A DNA stretch of 16,939 nucleotides from Tateyamaria sp. (GCA_018668195.1 JABITU010000131.1:1-16939), one strand, 5' to 3'. Positions 1 to 7,912 are shown, counted from the first letter of the stretch. The notes: generated by a model not told the origin, from the sequence alone. Program-made: numbers and translations.

Positions 1-140
1 GCTGCTGACAATATCCGGCATCGCGTTCAATCTAAGGGTAAAACGGCAAAGGATTGCCATCCGCCTGATCGGGCTCTTTCTTGAGACGGGCATTTCCGAT
101 ACGCTTAAGAAGCAATGCAAAAAGTGAACATGAGGCAACA
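1..140. other. Window edge upstream of the transglycosylase gene
   Basis: This is the region before the first confident gene. One plus-strand frame is open from base 2 to a TGA at 125-127, and one minus-strand frame runs from an ATG at 93 off the left edge. Either could be the end of a neighbouring gene, but both are too short to recognise, so neither is called. No convincing promoter was seen. Confidence 0.4.
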
Positions 141-1481
141 ATGCGGTGTGCATTTATTCTAGTTGCGATCTGTGCCGCAGTTTATCTTAACCTCATGAAT
201 ATTTCAGATGTGTATGCTCAAACATTACCGCCTGAGCCTAGGCGTGTTCCGCATACGGTAACCCAGACGCAGACGGTTTTTGCCTTTGCAAGTGCGCCGA
301 TGTTACGCCCGTTTATCAATCTTGCACCTTATGGTCCTCCTACAATCCAAAAGACGGGTGGAGACGCTGGTTTCAAGCACTGGGTCAGGAATTTTCGCCA
401 CCGCGCCGCCGCGCAAGGGATCAGGGTCCAGACTTTTGATCGCGCCTTTCGTGGTGCTCGCTATGATCCAGATGTGATCCGGCGTGATCGCAATCAATCG
501 GAGTTTACCAAGACGATTTGGGACTATTTGGACAGTGCTGTCTCTGGTCCACGAATCAAGAATGGCAAGGCCGCATTACGAAAGCATCGTATTAAGCTGA
601 ACGCGATCGAGGCGCGGTATGGCGTCGACAAGGAAGTCGTTGTGGCGATTTGGGGTCTGGAAAGTGCATATGGAAGCTTTAAGGGCGACAATAATGTGGT
701 GCAAAGCCTCGCGACGCTCGCCTTTGATGGGCGTCGTGGCCGGTTCTTTGAGGCACAGCTAATCGCCGCATTGAAGATCTTGCAAAATGGCGACACATCA
801 CCGCCTAATATGACTGGTTCTTGGGCTGGCGCGATGGGTCATACGCAATTCATTCCAACGTCGTACTTGGCCTACGCCGTGGACTTCAACGGTGATGGTA
901 AACGTGACATTTGGTCTGTTGACCCAACCGATGCGCTGGCCTCGACTGCAGCTTACCTCGCGCGTTCTGGGTGGATCAAAGACCAACCCTGGGGTGTCGA
1001 AGTCAACCTGCCGCATGGCTTTAATTATGCGCTTGCCAACCGCAATATCCGCAACAGCCCGAGTAAGTGGGCCCAATTGGGCGTGGTTGGTGCGAATGGA
1101 AAATCTGTGCCAAACTATGGGATGGCCTCGATCCTTTTGCCCGCCGGCGGACAGGGCGCTGCTTTTATGATCTTCAAGAACTTCTCGGTGATCGAACGCT
1201 ACAACACGGCGGATGCTTACGTTATTGGCGTGGGCAATCTGAGTGATCGGATCAAAGGCGGTCCAAAGATCAAGGCAAGTTGGCCACGCAGCGACCGTGC
1301 CCTGACATTCTCTGAGCGTAAAGAGTTGCAGCGCCGACTGACGGCGGCTGGATTCGATACGCGAGGTATAGACGGCAAGATTGGCCCGCTGACTAGTCAG
1401 GCGGTGCGACGATTCCAGCGCAGCAAGGGTTTAGTGCCGGATGGTTATGCGTCATTCGGCTTGTTGAAACGGCTGCGCTGA
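141..1481 (+). CDS. Lytic murein transglycosylase, MltB type, with peptidoglycan-binding domain
   Basis: This enzyme cleaves the MurNAc-GlcNAc bond of peptidoglycan with formation of 1,6-anhydro-MurNAc, and it acts in the periplasm. The 446-residue protein begins with a signal peptide likely cut after VYA at residue 26; there is no lipobox, unlike E. coli MltB. The catalytic domain (SLT_2, GH103) covers about residues 75-355, with the probable catalytic acid Glu174 in the WGLESAYGS motif and the conserved GHTQFIPTSY segment near 233-242. A C-terminal PG_binding_1 domain (about 385-446) carries the usual DGKIGP and AVRRFQ motifs. The ATG at 141 is preferred over an in-frame TTG at 81, because GAGG lies 5 nt before it and it places the hydrophobic signal at the N-terminus. 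The gene converges on the importer operon, and no terminator is evident in the 37-bp gap. Confidence 0.92.
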   Translation: MRCAFILVAICAAVYLNLMNISDVYAQTLPPEPRRVPHTVTQTQTVFAFASAPMLRPFINLAPYGPPTIQKTGGDAGFKHWVRNFRHRAAAQGIRVQTFDRAFRGARYDPDVIRRDRNQSEFTKTIWDYLDSAVSGPRIKNGKAALRKHRIKLNAIEARYGVDKEVVVAIWGLESAYGSFKGDNNVVQSLATLAFDGRRGRFFEAQLIAALKILQNGDTSPPNMTGSWAGAMGHTQFIPTSYLAYAVDFNGDGKRDIWSVDPTDALASTAAYLARSGWIKDQPWGVEVNLPHGFNYALANRNIRNSPSKWAQLGVVGANGKSVPNYGMASILLPAGGQGAAFMIFKNFSVIERYNTADAYVIGVGNLSDRIKGGPKIKASWPRSDRALTFSERKELQRRLTAAGFDTRGIDGKIGPLTSQAVRRFQRSKGLVPDGYASFGLLKRLR

Positions 1482-1518
1482 TCTTGGGTTTTCTTTATGA
1501 TTCGATCTGCATTGGCGT

Positions 1519-2403
1519 TCAACCCGGAGACATCCCTCGCAGCTTTTCGCTGCGGCGACGTAACAATTCAACCACGGTTAAAAGGGCGATTGAGATCACC
1601 ACCAAAAGGGTTGCCACGGCAAGGATGGTCGGGCTGATCTGTTCTCGCAGGCCGGTGAACATTTGCCAGGGCAAGGTCTTTTGACCGGCTGAACCGACAA
1701 ATAAAACAACGACCACCTCGTCAAAGGACGTGATAAAAGCAAACAAACCGCCCGAGATAACGCCAGGCAGTATCAGTGGCATCTGCACCCGAAAAAAGGT
1801 GGTAACCGGGTTTGCACCCATGTTTGCTGCGGCACGTGTCAGAGACTGATCAAATCCCACTAGAGTAGCCGTCACTGTGATAATCACGAACGGAATGCCA
1901 AGAACGGCATGTGCAAGTATCACTTTGATATACCCAACAAAGTTCTTATCGAGTCCAAGACTGCTTTCCATCCAGTTGCCCAAGCTTGAGTAAAAGAAAA
2001 ACATGCCTGTGGCCGAGATGATTAACGGTACAATCATTGGTGAAATCAGAATGGCCATAATCGTCCCTTTGAACGGAACGTGGCTTTGACTTAGGCCAAT
2101 GGCGGCGAGGGTTCCAAGGCTGACCGAGATTACCGTTGCAATGGGGGCAATGATCAATGAGTTTTTCAAACTGCGTTGCCATTCGGAATTTGTAAAGAAA
2201 TCTTCATAGTGTTTGAGAGAGTAACCAGCCGGGTCCAGCCGCAGCATCTCAGGCGTGAAAGTAAAGAAATCCTGCGCATTGAAGCTGAGCGGCATAACCA
2301 CCAGGATTGGCGTAATCAGAAAGATGAAGATCAGCGCACAGATTACGCGAAAGGTATAATACCAGACTCGTTGGCCGAGCGTTGCATAAGGAGGAAGGCC
2401 CAT
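1519..2403 (-). CDS. ABC importer permease, PotC-like (spermidine/putrescine family)
   Basis: This is an inner-membrane permease, the second of two in the operon, and it should pair with the preceding permease and the ATPase. The 294 residues show about six membrane segments (first about 18-38, last about 260-280). The binding-protein-dependent transport signature (EAA loop) at about 188-218 contains the expected AAANMGA and PLILPGV elements, which contact the ATPase. Length and layout are normal for PotC/PotI proteins. The ATG lies 5 bp after the stop of the upstream permease and its ribosome-binding site is weak, so translational coupling is likely. The substrate cannot be read from the sequence; PotC-like permeases serve polyamines and several other small solutes. 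It is the last gene of the operon. Confidence 0.92.
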   Translation of the reverse strand: MGLPPYATLGQRVWYYTFRVICALIFIFLITPILVVMPLSFNAQDFFTFTPEMLRLDPAGYSLKHYEDFFTNSEWQRSLKNSLIIAPIATVISVSLGTLAAIGLSQSHVPFKGTIMAILISPMIVPLIISATGMFFFYSSLGNWMESSLGLDKNFVGYIKVILAHAVLGIPFVIITVTATLVGFDQSLTRAAANMGANPVTTFFRVQMPLILPGVISGGLFAFITSFDEVVVVLFVGSAGQKTLPWQMFTGLREQISPTILAVATLLVVISIALLTVVELLRRRSEKLRGMSPG

Positions 2404-2408
2404 GATCT

Positions 2409-4064
2409 TTATCCCAGCTTGACGTTGTCGATACCAACAATCCTGTCATAGGCCCAATAAAGTACAAGGACCGCAGCCAACAGGATTGTCCCCAGAGCGG
2501 CTGCCAAACCCCAATTGAGTGAAGACGAAATATGATAAGCTATACGGTTTGAAATGAAGACACCTTTGGTGCCACCTACGATTTCCGGGGTGATATAATA
2601 GCCTATGGCAAGAATGAAGACGAGTATCGACCCCGCCCCAATTCCTGGGACCGATTGTGGGAAATACACCCGCCAAAAAGCTGTCCAATTAGTAGCGCCG
2701 AGTGACTTGGCCGCCCTGAGATAGCTGGGTGGGATTGTCTGCATCACTGAATACATTGGCAAGATCATAAAGGGCAGCAAGATATGCGTCATGGCCACAA
2801 TCGTACCGAACTGATTGTTGATCATGATCAGCCGCCCATCGTCGGCCACAAACCCAATCCAGACCAGCACATCGTTGATGACGCCCTGTTGCTGCAACAT
2901 CACTTTCCATGCAGATGTTCGCACCAGAAGCGATGTCCAAAACGGTAAAAGTACCAGAATCAGTAGAACGTTAGCCTGGCGCATTGGCAGGTTCGCTAGC
3001 AGCCACGCGATCGGATAACCCAACAGGATACAAGACCCGGTGATGGCTAAAGACATGATGAGCGTACGCACAAATAGTTTTAGCAGGATCTGTTTGTCTT
3101 CGGGCTGCCAAGCGATACCTTGCGGCGTCTTCTGAGCGTCGACGGCGTTTAGAAAATAACCCGAGGTGTAAATTCCAGAATGGGTCTGAATGGTTTTCCA
3201 GGGTATTGCCGTGGCCCAGTCTTCATCAATTTCTGCAAAGGCTTTTGTGAAGGTGGGCAGTGGCAGATTTGCGGCTTGTGCTTGTATTAAAAGATCGGCT
3301 GTAGTCCCTGAATAGCCGCTCAGATCTGTGGTTTGCAGATCAAGGGCCAAGGCCACTGGAATAGCTTCCCATGGGCTTTTGGTGGCCGGGTCTTTGTCGC
3401 TTTGCGTGGCAGTGTAGACAACCCAAACGGTATAAGCCTTTGTTGTTGCAGGTAAAAGTTCGGCCATTTCGGCGCTTGGAGCGAAGTTGAGGTTGCCCGA
3501 GACACTGCGGTCAGTCAACGCAACCACCCGATTTCGCTGCACGTTTAGCAATGCCATGTCCGCCGTGCCTTGGCCTGCGTTTAGCAGATGGTACCACGTC
3601 CCACCGTCTTTCCAGTCAGAATTCAATTTGCCTAGAGCACGTTCAACATCTTTGCCTAAATCGTCCAGCTTTCGCCCTGATTGACGAAACAGTGATGATA
3701 TTCCGGTTTGTTCGTAGTTAAGGCGCGTTCCCAGCCGTGTGTGACGCTTGGCCTCGGCAGCGAGGAACATGTCGAAATACATTGCTTGGTATACTTCTTC
3801 GGCAGGTAGGTCACTGGATTCTGCGTCCCATTTTGCCAGTGCTTGCACAGTGTAAGGCAGTGTGTTGGAGGCAATGTCGTTCTGCACTGAACGAAACAGC
3901 ATCGATGCGATCGGAAAAATGAATGTAATCAGAACAAAGATCAAAAGTGGGGCGACGAGGGCAAGAGCGCGCAGTTTCTGTCGGCGCAATGCACGGCCAA
4001 GACTGCGCTTTAGCGGAGAGCCATCTGCGGCAAGAACCGGGCCTGTATCGGTCGCGTCCGTCAT
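2409..4064 (-). CDS. ABC importer permease, PotB-like, with a large periplasmic insertion
   Basis: This is the first permease of the importer. The 551-residue protein is nearly twice the usual 280-310 residues of PotB/PotH proteins. A basic cytoplasmic N-terminus leads into one membrane segment (about 33-56), then about 270 mostly soluble residues, then the remaining membrane segments from about 330 to 540. The EAA loop at about 449-475 (AAKSLGA, FPQSVPGI) is intact, so the transport core looks functional. By topology the insertion lies in the periplasm between the first two helices, where it could touch the binding protein. It contains two related motifs of the form A-[LF]-[GA]-[KE]-[LI]-[ND]-x-D-W-x5-W at residues 143-157 and 275-289, suggesting an internal duplication. 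The ATG directly follows the TAA of the DUF1330 gene, with GAGGG 7 nt upstream. Confidence 0.9.
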   Translation of the reverse strand: MTDATDTGPVLAADGSPLKRSLGRALRRQKLRALALVAPLLIFVLITFIFPIASMLFRSVQNDIASNTLPYTVQALAKWDAESSDLPAEEVYQAMYFDMFLAAEAKRHTRLGTRLNYEQTGISSLFRQSGRKLDDLGKDVERALGKLNSDWKDGGTWYHLLNAGQGTADMALLNVQRNRVVALTDRSVSGNLNFAPSAEMAELLPATTKAYTVWVVYTATQSDKDPATKSPWEAIPVALALDLQTTDLSGYSGTTADLLIQAQAANLPLPTFTKAFAEIDEDWATAIPWKTIQTHSGIYTSGYFLNAVDAQKTPQGIAWQPEDKQILLKLFVRTLIMSLAITGSCILLGYPIAWLLANLPMRQANVLLILVLLPFWTSLLVRTSAWKVMLQQQGVINDVLVWIGFVADDGRLIMINNQFGTIVAMTHILLPFMILPMYSVMQTIPPSYLRAAKSLGATNWTAFWRVYFPQSVPGIGAGSILVFILAIGYYITPEIVGGTKGVFISNRIAYHISSSLNWGLAAALGTILLAAVLVLYWAYDRIVGIDNVKLG

Positions 4065-4352
4065 TTATGCGCCCTCGGCCAGAATAATGGTGCTGGTGGC
4101 CGTGCGATGGCGGATTTTCATAACTTGCTGATAGGCCGGATCGTTATAGGCGGCTTTGGCAGCCTCAAACGACGGAAATTCAAAGATGACATGGCGATCA
4201 TGTGTTTCGCCCTCCATCACCTCGGCGTGCCCGCCGCGCACCAAAGGTTTGGCGCCGTGACTTTCGAGAATAGGCGTGTCTTTGATGACATACTCTTTGT
4301 AGGCTTCGGGATCGTTCACGGTGATATGGCCGATGATGTAGCCTTTGGGCAT
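4065..4352 (-). CDS. DUF1330 family small protein within the importer operon
   Basis: This 95-residue protein resembles the DUF1330 family, small ferredoxin-like alpha/beta proteins expected to form dimeric barrels. Family marks are the opening MPKGYIIGHI, the VNDPEAYKEY segment, GGHAEVMEG in the middle, the strand HVIFEFPSFEAAKAAY, and the DPAYQ stretch. No signal peptide is seen, so it should be cytoplasmic. The frame is open far upstream into the binding-protein gene, but the ATG at 4352 is chosen because GGAG lies 7 nt before it and the family homology begins exactly there. Its TAA abuts the ATG of the next permease. The biochemical function of the family is not firmly established. Its place inside a transport operon suggests a role in handling or sensing the imported compound, which is inference only. 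Confidence 0.88.
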   Translation of the reverse strand: MPKGYIIGHITVNDPEAYKEYVIKDTPILESHGAKPLVRGGHAEVMEGETHDRHVIFEFPSFEAAKAAYNDPAYQQVMKIRHRTATSTIILAEGA

Positions 4353-4372
4353 CGTTTTCTCCGGTGCTAGGG

Positions 4373-4405
4373 TTTGCGGGGCAAGCTGTTGGCGCGCCCC
4401 GCAAA
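4373..4405. repeat. Inverted repeat with 10-bp perfect arms between binding-protein and DUF1330 genes
   Basis: The arms TTTGCGGGGC (4373-4382) and GCCCCGCAAA (4396-4405) pair perfectly around a 13-nt loop. In the minus-strand transcript the hairpin follows the binding-protein gene and precedes the ribosome-binding site of the DUF1330 gene. No run of U follows it in that direction, so it is not a standard terminator. It may protect the upstream message or attenuate the downstream genes. Confidence 0.7.
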
Positions 4406-4413
4406 AATTTTGG

Positions 4414-4439
4414 GTAAGGCGGGGATATCCCCGCCCTAC
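4414..4439. repeat. GC-rich 18-bp perfect palindrome, REP-like
   Basis: GGCGGGGATATCCCCGCC occupies 4418-4435 and is a perfect palindrome. One mismatched pair outside it, GTA (4414-4416) pairs with TAC (4437-4439). It starts just 9 bp beyond the neighbouring hairpin and 5 bp from the stop end of the binding-protein gene. The form resembles dispersed intergenic palindromes of many bacterial genomes, but a single window cannot show whether it is repeated. Confidence 0.7.
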
Positions 4440-4443
4440 GAAT

Positions 4444-5550
4444 TTATTGAGCGAGCCACGCCTGGAATTTGGCGTCGATGTCATCGCGATAATCTGCCCA
4501 GAACTCGTAGTTATACAAGAACGTGTTTTTGGCATTGTTTGGATCAGTTGGCATGTGTGGTGCCATGTCGATGCCAAGATCGGCATGCTTGCCAACCAGC
4601 GGTGCCGAAGATGCGCGTGCCGGACCATAAGAGATCCACTTGGCCTGATCCGCCAGACGCTGGGTGTCTGTGGCGAACATGATGTAATCCATAGCACGTG
4701 CTTGGCGCTCAGGCGACAGGCCCGCAGGGATGATCCAGCCGTCAAGGTCGAACACCTGCGCGTCCCATAGCATGCCAACTGGCTGGTTTTGTTCTTCAAT
4801 AACCGAGAACAAGCGACCGTTATAGGTTGAACCCATGACAACCTCGCCATCCGCCAGCAACTGAGGCGTATCCGCGCCAGCCGACCACCAGATCACATCG
4901 TCTTTGATGGTTGCCAATTTGTCGAGAGCCTGCTGTTGCCCTTCTGCTGTTTCAAGAACGTCATAGACATCGTCCTTGGCCACACCATCACAGATCAGAG
5001 CCCATTCCATATTGTTGATTGGGCGCTTTTCCAGCGAACGCTTGCCTGGATAGGCTTCTGTGTCAAAGACCGCGCAAACGGACGTTGGAGGCGTGTCGCC
5101 AACCAGATCTGTGCGATAACCAAAAGTCGTCGAATAGACGATTTGGGGGACAAAGCAGTCTGACACAATCAGATCGCCAAAGTCTTCGGACGCAGGTGTG
5201 CCGTCGGGGGCAGCAGCCAATTGTGTGTCGGCGTCGATTTCCAGAGCCAAACCTTCATCACAGAGGCGAATGGCGTCGGCGGCCACAACGTCAACAACAT
5301 CCCATGTGACATTGCCTGCTTCGTTCATCGCACGCAGTTTCGCCACGGCTTCCGCAGAGCTGTCGTCATTGATGATCGTCACGCCGGTCATCGCCGAATA
5401 GGGGTCATGATACGCGTTCTTTTGTGACGCGGAATAAGCGCCGCCCCACGAAACGATTGTCAATTCGCTGGCCATATGGCCATCAGCAGCCACCATTCCG
5501 GCAGCAACCGTCAAGGCCGTGGTGGCCATAAGTGTTTTGGTGAGTTTCAT
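4444..5550 (-). CDS. Periplasmic solute-binding protein, PotD/PotF-like
   Basis: This protein captures the substrate in the periplasm and delivers it to the permeases. The 368-residue precursor has a signal peptide cut near residue 22 (around VAA before DGH). The mature protein opens with the TIVSWGGAY strand typical of polyamine-type binding proteins. Later family segments include PGKRSLEKRP (168-177), QLLADGEV, STYNGR, and DLDGWIIP. It holds four cysteines (97, 132, 159, 187), an even number in an exported protein, so disulfides are possible. The ATG is supported by a GGGAGAAGAG purine run just upstream. The gene lies 109 bp after the ATPase gene. The two palindromes after its stop could let this component be made in excess of the permeases, a common arrangement in importer operons. 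The exact substrate is not determinable here. Confidence 0.92.
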   Translation of the reverse strand: MKLTKTLMATTALTVAAGMVAADGHMASELTIVSWGGAYSASQKNAYHDPYSAMTGVTIINDDSSAEAVAKLRAMNEAGNVTWDVVDVVAADAIRLCDEGLALEIDADTQLAAAPDGTPASEDFGDLIVSDCFVPQIVYSTTFGYRTDLVGDTPPTSVCAVFDTEAYPGKRSLEKRPINNMEWALICDGVAKDDVYDVLETAEGQQQALDKLATIKDDVIWWSAGADTPQLLADGEVVMGSTYNGRLFSVIEEQNQPVGMLWDAQVFDLDGWIIPAGLSPERQARAMDYIMFATDTQRLADQAKWISYGPARASSAPLVGKHADLGIDMAPHMPTDPNNAKNTFLYNYEFWADYRDDIDAKFQAWLAQ

Positions 5551-5659
5551 AACTCTTCTCCCACTGTTTAAGCCCGTGTTTGGTTTCTTGAGGCAGAGAC
5601 TACGGGCATCCCAACCGCCCCTTTACGCGTCGCGACCAATCTACTGGCCACGAAGTGTT

Positions 5660-6760
5660 CTATGCATCGAGTGCGCGACAATCTTCGGCCATCCAGCCAA
5701 TTTCAATCTGCGAACCCGGCGTTAAACGCACCTGATCCGGAGCGTTGCGCGTTTTTATGACAAAGTCATCAATTCCCGCCACGCGCAGGCGTGTCCGAAA
5801 GATGTCGCCCATATATATAAACTCAAGCACTTCGGCCTTGAGTGTGTGTGCGTCCGCGCTGAGGCGATCCGGGTTCATCTCGACACGTTCTGGCCGGATG
5901 GAAACGCGCGTCCGTTCTCCTGGCTTGCTGACGTTGATAGGCTTTGCATCGATCAAATCGCCACCATCTAACTGAACCAGCGCCACACCATTGCTAATTT
6001 CTTTAATCACCCCTTCGAGCGTGTTGTTTTCGCCGATAAACTGGGCAACGAAACTGTTTTGTGGCTCTTCATACAGCTTATCCGGCGGGGCCAGTTGCTG
6101 AATTCGGCCATCATCGAACACGGCAACCCGGTCTGACATTGTCAACGCTTCGGTCTGGTCATGGGTTACGTAGACAGTCGTGATTCCCAGATCATGTGCC
6201 AGCTTCGTAATTTCGAATTGCAGTGTCTCTCGCAGCTGTTTGTCCAGCGCGCCCAGTGGCTCATCCATCAAGACCAACTCGGGCTCGAACACCAGCGCGC
6301 GCGCTAAAGCAATACGCTGTTGCTGCCCTCCGGACAATTGTGTGGGACGGCGACCCGCAAAATCCTGCATTTGCACCATACCAAGGGCGCGCATGATCTT
6401 TTTTTCGCGATCTGACTTACCCATCTTGCGCACCTCAAGCGGGAAGCTGAGGTTTTCGGCAACAGTCATATGAGGAAAAAGCGCATAGTTCTGAAACACC
6501 ATGCCAATACCGCGTTTGTGCGGGGGGATGTTGTTGATCGAAACGCCATTTAGGCGGATATCGCCGTGGGTGGCTGTCTCGAATCCAGCCAGCATCATCA
6601 GGCAGGTGGTCTTGCCGGAGCCAGAGGGCCCAAGCATTGTCAGGAATTCGCCTTGTGGCAAAGAAAGGTTGAGGTCTTTAACGACAAGCGTTTCGCCATC
6701 GTAGCTTTTCTGCACACGTTCAAACTCGACGAACGCCTTGTCTGTCGCAGTGTCTGCCAA
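5660..6760 (-). CDS. ABC importer ATPase, PotA-like
   Basis: This cytoplasmic ATPase powers the importer. All nucleotide-binding motifs are present in the 366-residue protein: Walker A GPSGSGKT at 44-51, Q-loop Gln90, signature LSGGQ at 142-146, Walker B VLMDEP at 163-168 with catalytic Glu167, D-loop GALD, and switch His200. The C-terminal part from about 240 is a TOBE-type regulatory domain, as in PotA, FbpC and MalK. The start is a TTG at 6760: it lies 6 nt after GAGGAG, and there is no usable in-frame ATG before the Walker A region. It is the first gene of the operon, so the operon promoter should lie in the roughly 150 bp upstream. Confidence 0.94.
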   Translation of the reverse strand: MADTATDKAFVEFERVQKSYDGETLVVKDLNLSLPQGEFLTMLGPSGSGKTTCLMMLAGFETATHGDIRLNGVSINNIPPHKRGIGMVFQNYALFPHMTVAENLSFPLEVRKMGKSDREKKIMRALGMVQMQDFAGRRPTQLSGGQQQRIALARALVFEPELVLMDEPLGALDKQLRETLQFEITKLAHDLGITTVYVTHDQTEALTMSDRVAVFDDGRIQQLAPPDKLYEEPQNSFVAQFIGENNTLEGVIKEISNGVALVQLDGGDLIDAKPINVSKPGERTRVSIRPERVEMNPDRLSADAHTLKAEVLEFIYMGDIFRTRLRVAGIDDFVIKTRNAPDQVRLTPGSQIEIGWMAEDCRALDA

Positions 6761-6772
6761 AGTAGGCTCCTC
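6761..6772 (-). promoter_or_regulatory. Ribosome-binding site that decides a TTG start
   Basis: On the minus strand GAGGAG (6772-6767) is followed by six bases and then TTG. An ATG at 6774-6772 overlaps this site but is out of frame with the ATPase. Confidence 0.75.
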
Positions 6773-6826
6773 ATTTTGTCTCAGCGATATTCCGCTTCGT
6801 TATTTGTATGTAAAGCGAGTAGGTGC

Positions 6827-6837
6827 TTGCATTGCAA
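6827..6837. promoter_or_regulatory. Short palindrome TTGCATTGCAA upstream of the importer operon
   Basis: The arms TTGCA and TGCAA are separated by one base and lie about 65 bp upstream of the ATPase start. This is a position where an operator could sit, and the minus-strand TTGCAA could also be a -35 element, though no good -10 follows. It is short enough to be chance. Confidence 0.25.
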
Positions 6838-7465
6838 CCTGCTTAAATCGAATCTTGGTGCAGATTGGATAATCCAGTCGAATTCACTGCGATATTAGGC
6901 ATTTTAAGTTTTAATGACCACAGCGAAGCAGGGCCGCGGCATCGGAGTCAAAGGATTCCCGCGCGCGTGATGAGAATGCTTTGTGCAGCTTAAAAGACGA
7001 TATGCAGTAGTAGTGCGCCTTCAGTTCAGCTGATCGCTTTGATTGATTCACCAAATGTCGCATGATTGACTGCCGAATATGCACCGCAATGTTTCTGTAA
7101 CGAATGATGCCAATCCTCCATAGGAATTGAAAAGGTTGGCGGTCTAGAGAATGCAACAACTGTGATGCAGTGACGTAACTGGCTCAAGCCGCTGCAACAA
7201 AACGCTCGATACCACAAACCGCTGACCGTTCATTCAAACCTCCATTTTGAAATCTTGAATCGGAAATCAGGCGCAATGGGAAACCTGAATGACCACAGGC
7301 TCTAGAAAACCTTGACCACCGCGGTAAAACCGTCGTGATCTTACCTACAGCCAACCACAAAATTCAGCGCGATAAACACAATGAACGATAAAACAGATTG
7401 CAGCTACGCAGCGTCCTGGACCCGGATCAAGGCACTCATAGCATCAAGATGATCGCCAAAAGTCT

Positions 7466-7903
7466 CTATACGAGATGGCGCGCAACAAACATTCTGTCAC
7501 CATCATTTCCGAGCAAACGGACTGCATCCTCTGGGCTCAACCACAAGACCTGGTGGTCGGGCTCTATCGGTTTAGACAGTCGTCGCGCAGGCATTGCCAA
7601 ATAAATGTGGCATAGTTTTTCGGCCCAGAGATCATATTCAGGCATGTAGGTAAAACGCCGGAATGCGCCCAGCCTAATTGGTCGGGAAATTCGCCAACCC
7701 GTTTCCTCGATAACCTCTCGATGCAGCGCGCTCAACGGCGACTCGCCGGGAACAATTCCGCCGCCTGGCAACTGAATGTCGGGCTTTTGGTCGGATTGGC
7801 ATGTCAGCAGCAACTGACCTTTTCTCGGCAGAATGGCATATGCGCCAGCCCTTAGGGTGTAAGAACGCCCGTCTATGGGCGGCTGGCCGATCCTACGGAT
7901 CAT
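7466..7903 (-). CDS. Nudix hydrolase, small single-domain
   Basis: This 145-residue protein belongs to the Nudix family, which hydrolyses nucleoside diphosphates linked to another group. The Nudix box (G-x5-E-x7-RE-x2-EE-x-G) is complete at residues 48-70, with metal-binding REVIEET in the middle. A beta-strand region, GAYAILPRKGQLLLT, precedes it. The aromatic-rich C-terminal half (FRRFTYMPEYDLWAEKLCHIYLA) resembles Nudix enzymes of NUDIX/8-oxo-dGTP type, but the substrate is not readable. The ATG at 7903 is supported by GAGGGG 4 nt upstream. The gene is transcribed away from hslO, and the two share a 77-bp divergent promoter region. Confidence 0.9.
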   Translation of the reverse strand: MIRRIGQPPIDGRSYTLRAGAYAILPRKGQLLLTCQSDQKPDIQLPGGGIVPGESPLSALHREVIEETGWRISRPIRLGAFRRFTYMPEYDLWAEKLCHIYLAMPARRLSKPIEPDHQVLWLSPEDAVRLLGNDGDRMFVARHLV

Positions 7904-7912
7904 GCAACCCCT

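Larger units (their letters stand above)
6761..7465. other. Gene-poor region of about 700 bp
   Basis: Nothing coding can be supported here. The longest open frames are 60-82 codons on the minus strand (7159-6911 and 7217-7026); they overlap each other, lack clear ribosome-binding sites and resemble no family I know. The first 150 bp next to the ATPase gene should hold its promoter. An 11-bp direct repeat AATGACCACAG occurs at 6913-6923 and 7288-7298. The composition is more AT-rich than the flanking genes. It could be a decayed gene, a small-RNA locus, or a scar of a lost element. Confidence 0.5.

Noticed and set aside
1538..1554. A 6-bp perfect stem (CGCAGC, GCTGCG) near the convergent gene ends as a terminator.
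   Set aside because: It lies inside the permease coding sequence and neither strand has a T-run after it.
4353..4850. An open minus-strand frame continuing about 166 codons upstream of the DUF1330 start, which could suggest a longer fused protein.
   Set aside because: It runs through the end of the binding-protein gene in another frame, resembles nothing, and the DUF1330 homology starts exactly at an ATG with a good ribosome-binding site.
6911..7217. Two overlapping minus-strand frames of 82 and 63 codons as possible small genes.
   Set aside because: They overlap each other, lack clear ribosome-binding sites and show no recognisable motif or hydrophobic pattern.
7312..7341. Imperfect inverted repeat around the CCGCGG segment as a terminator or operator.
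   Set aside because: Only about 9 of 12 positions pair, there is no T-run, and no gene ends nearby.
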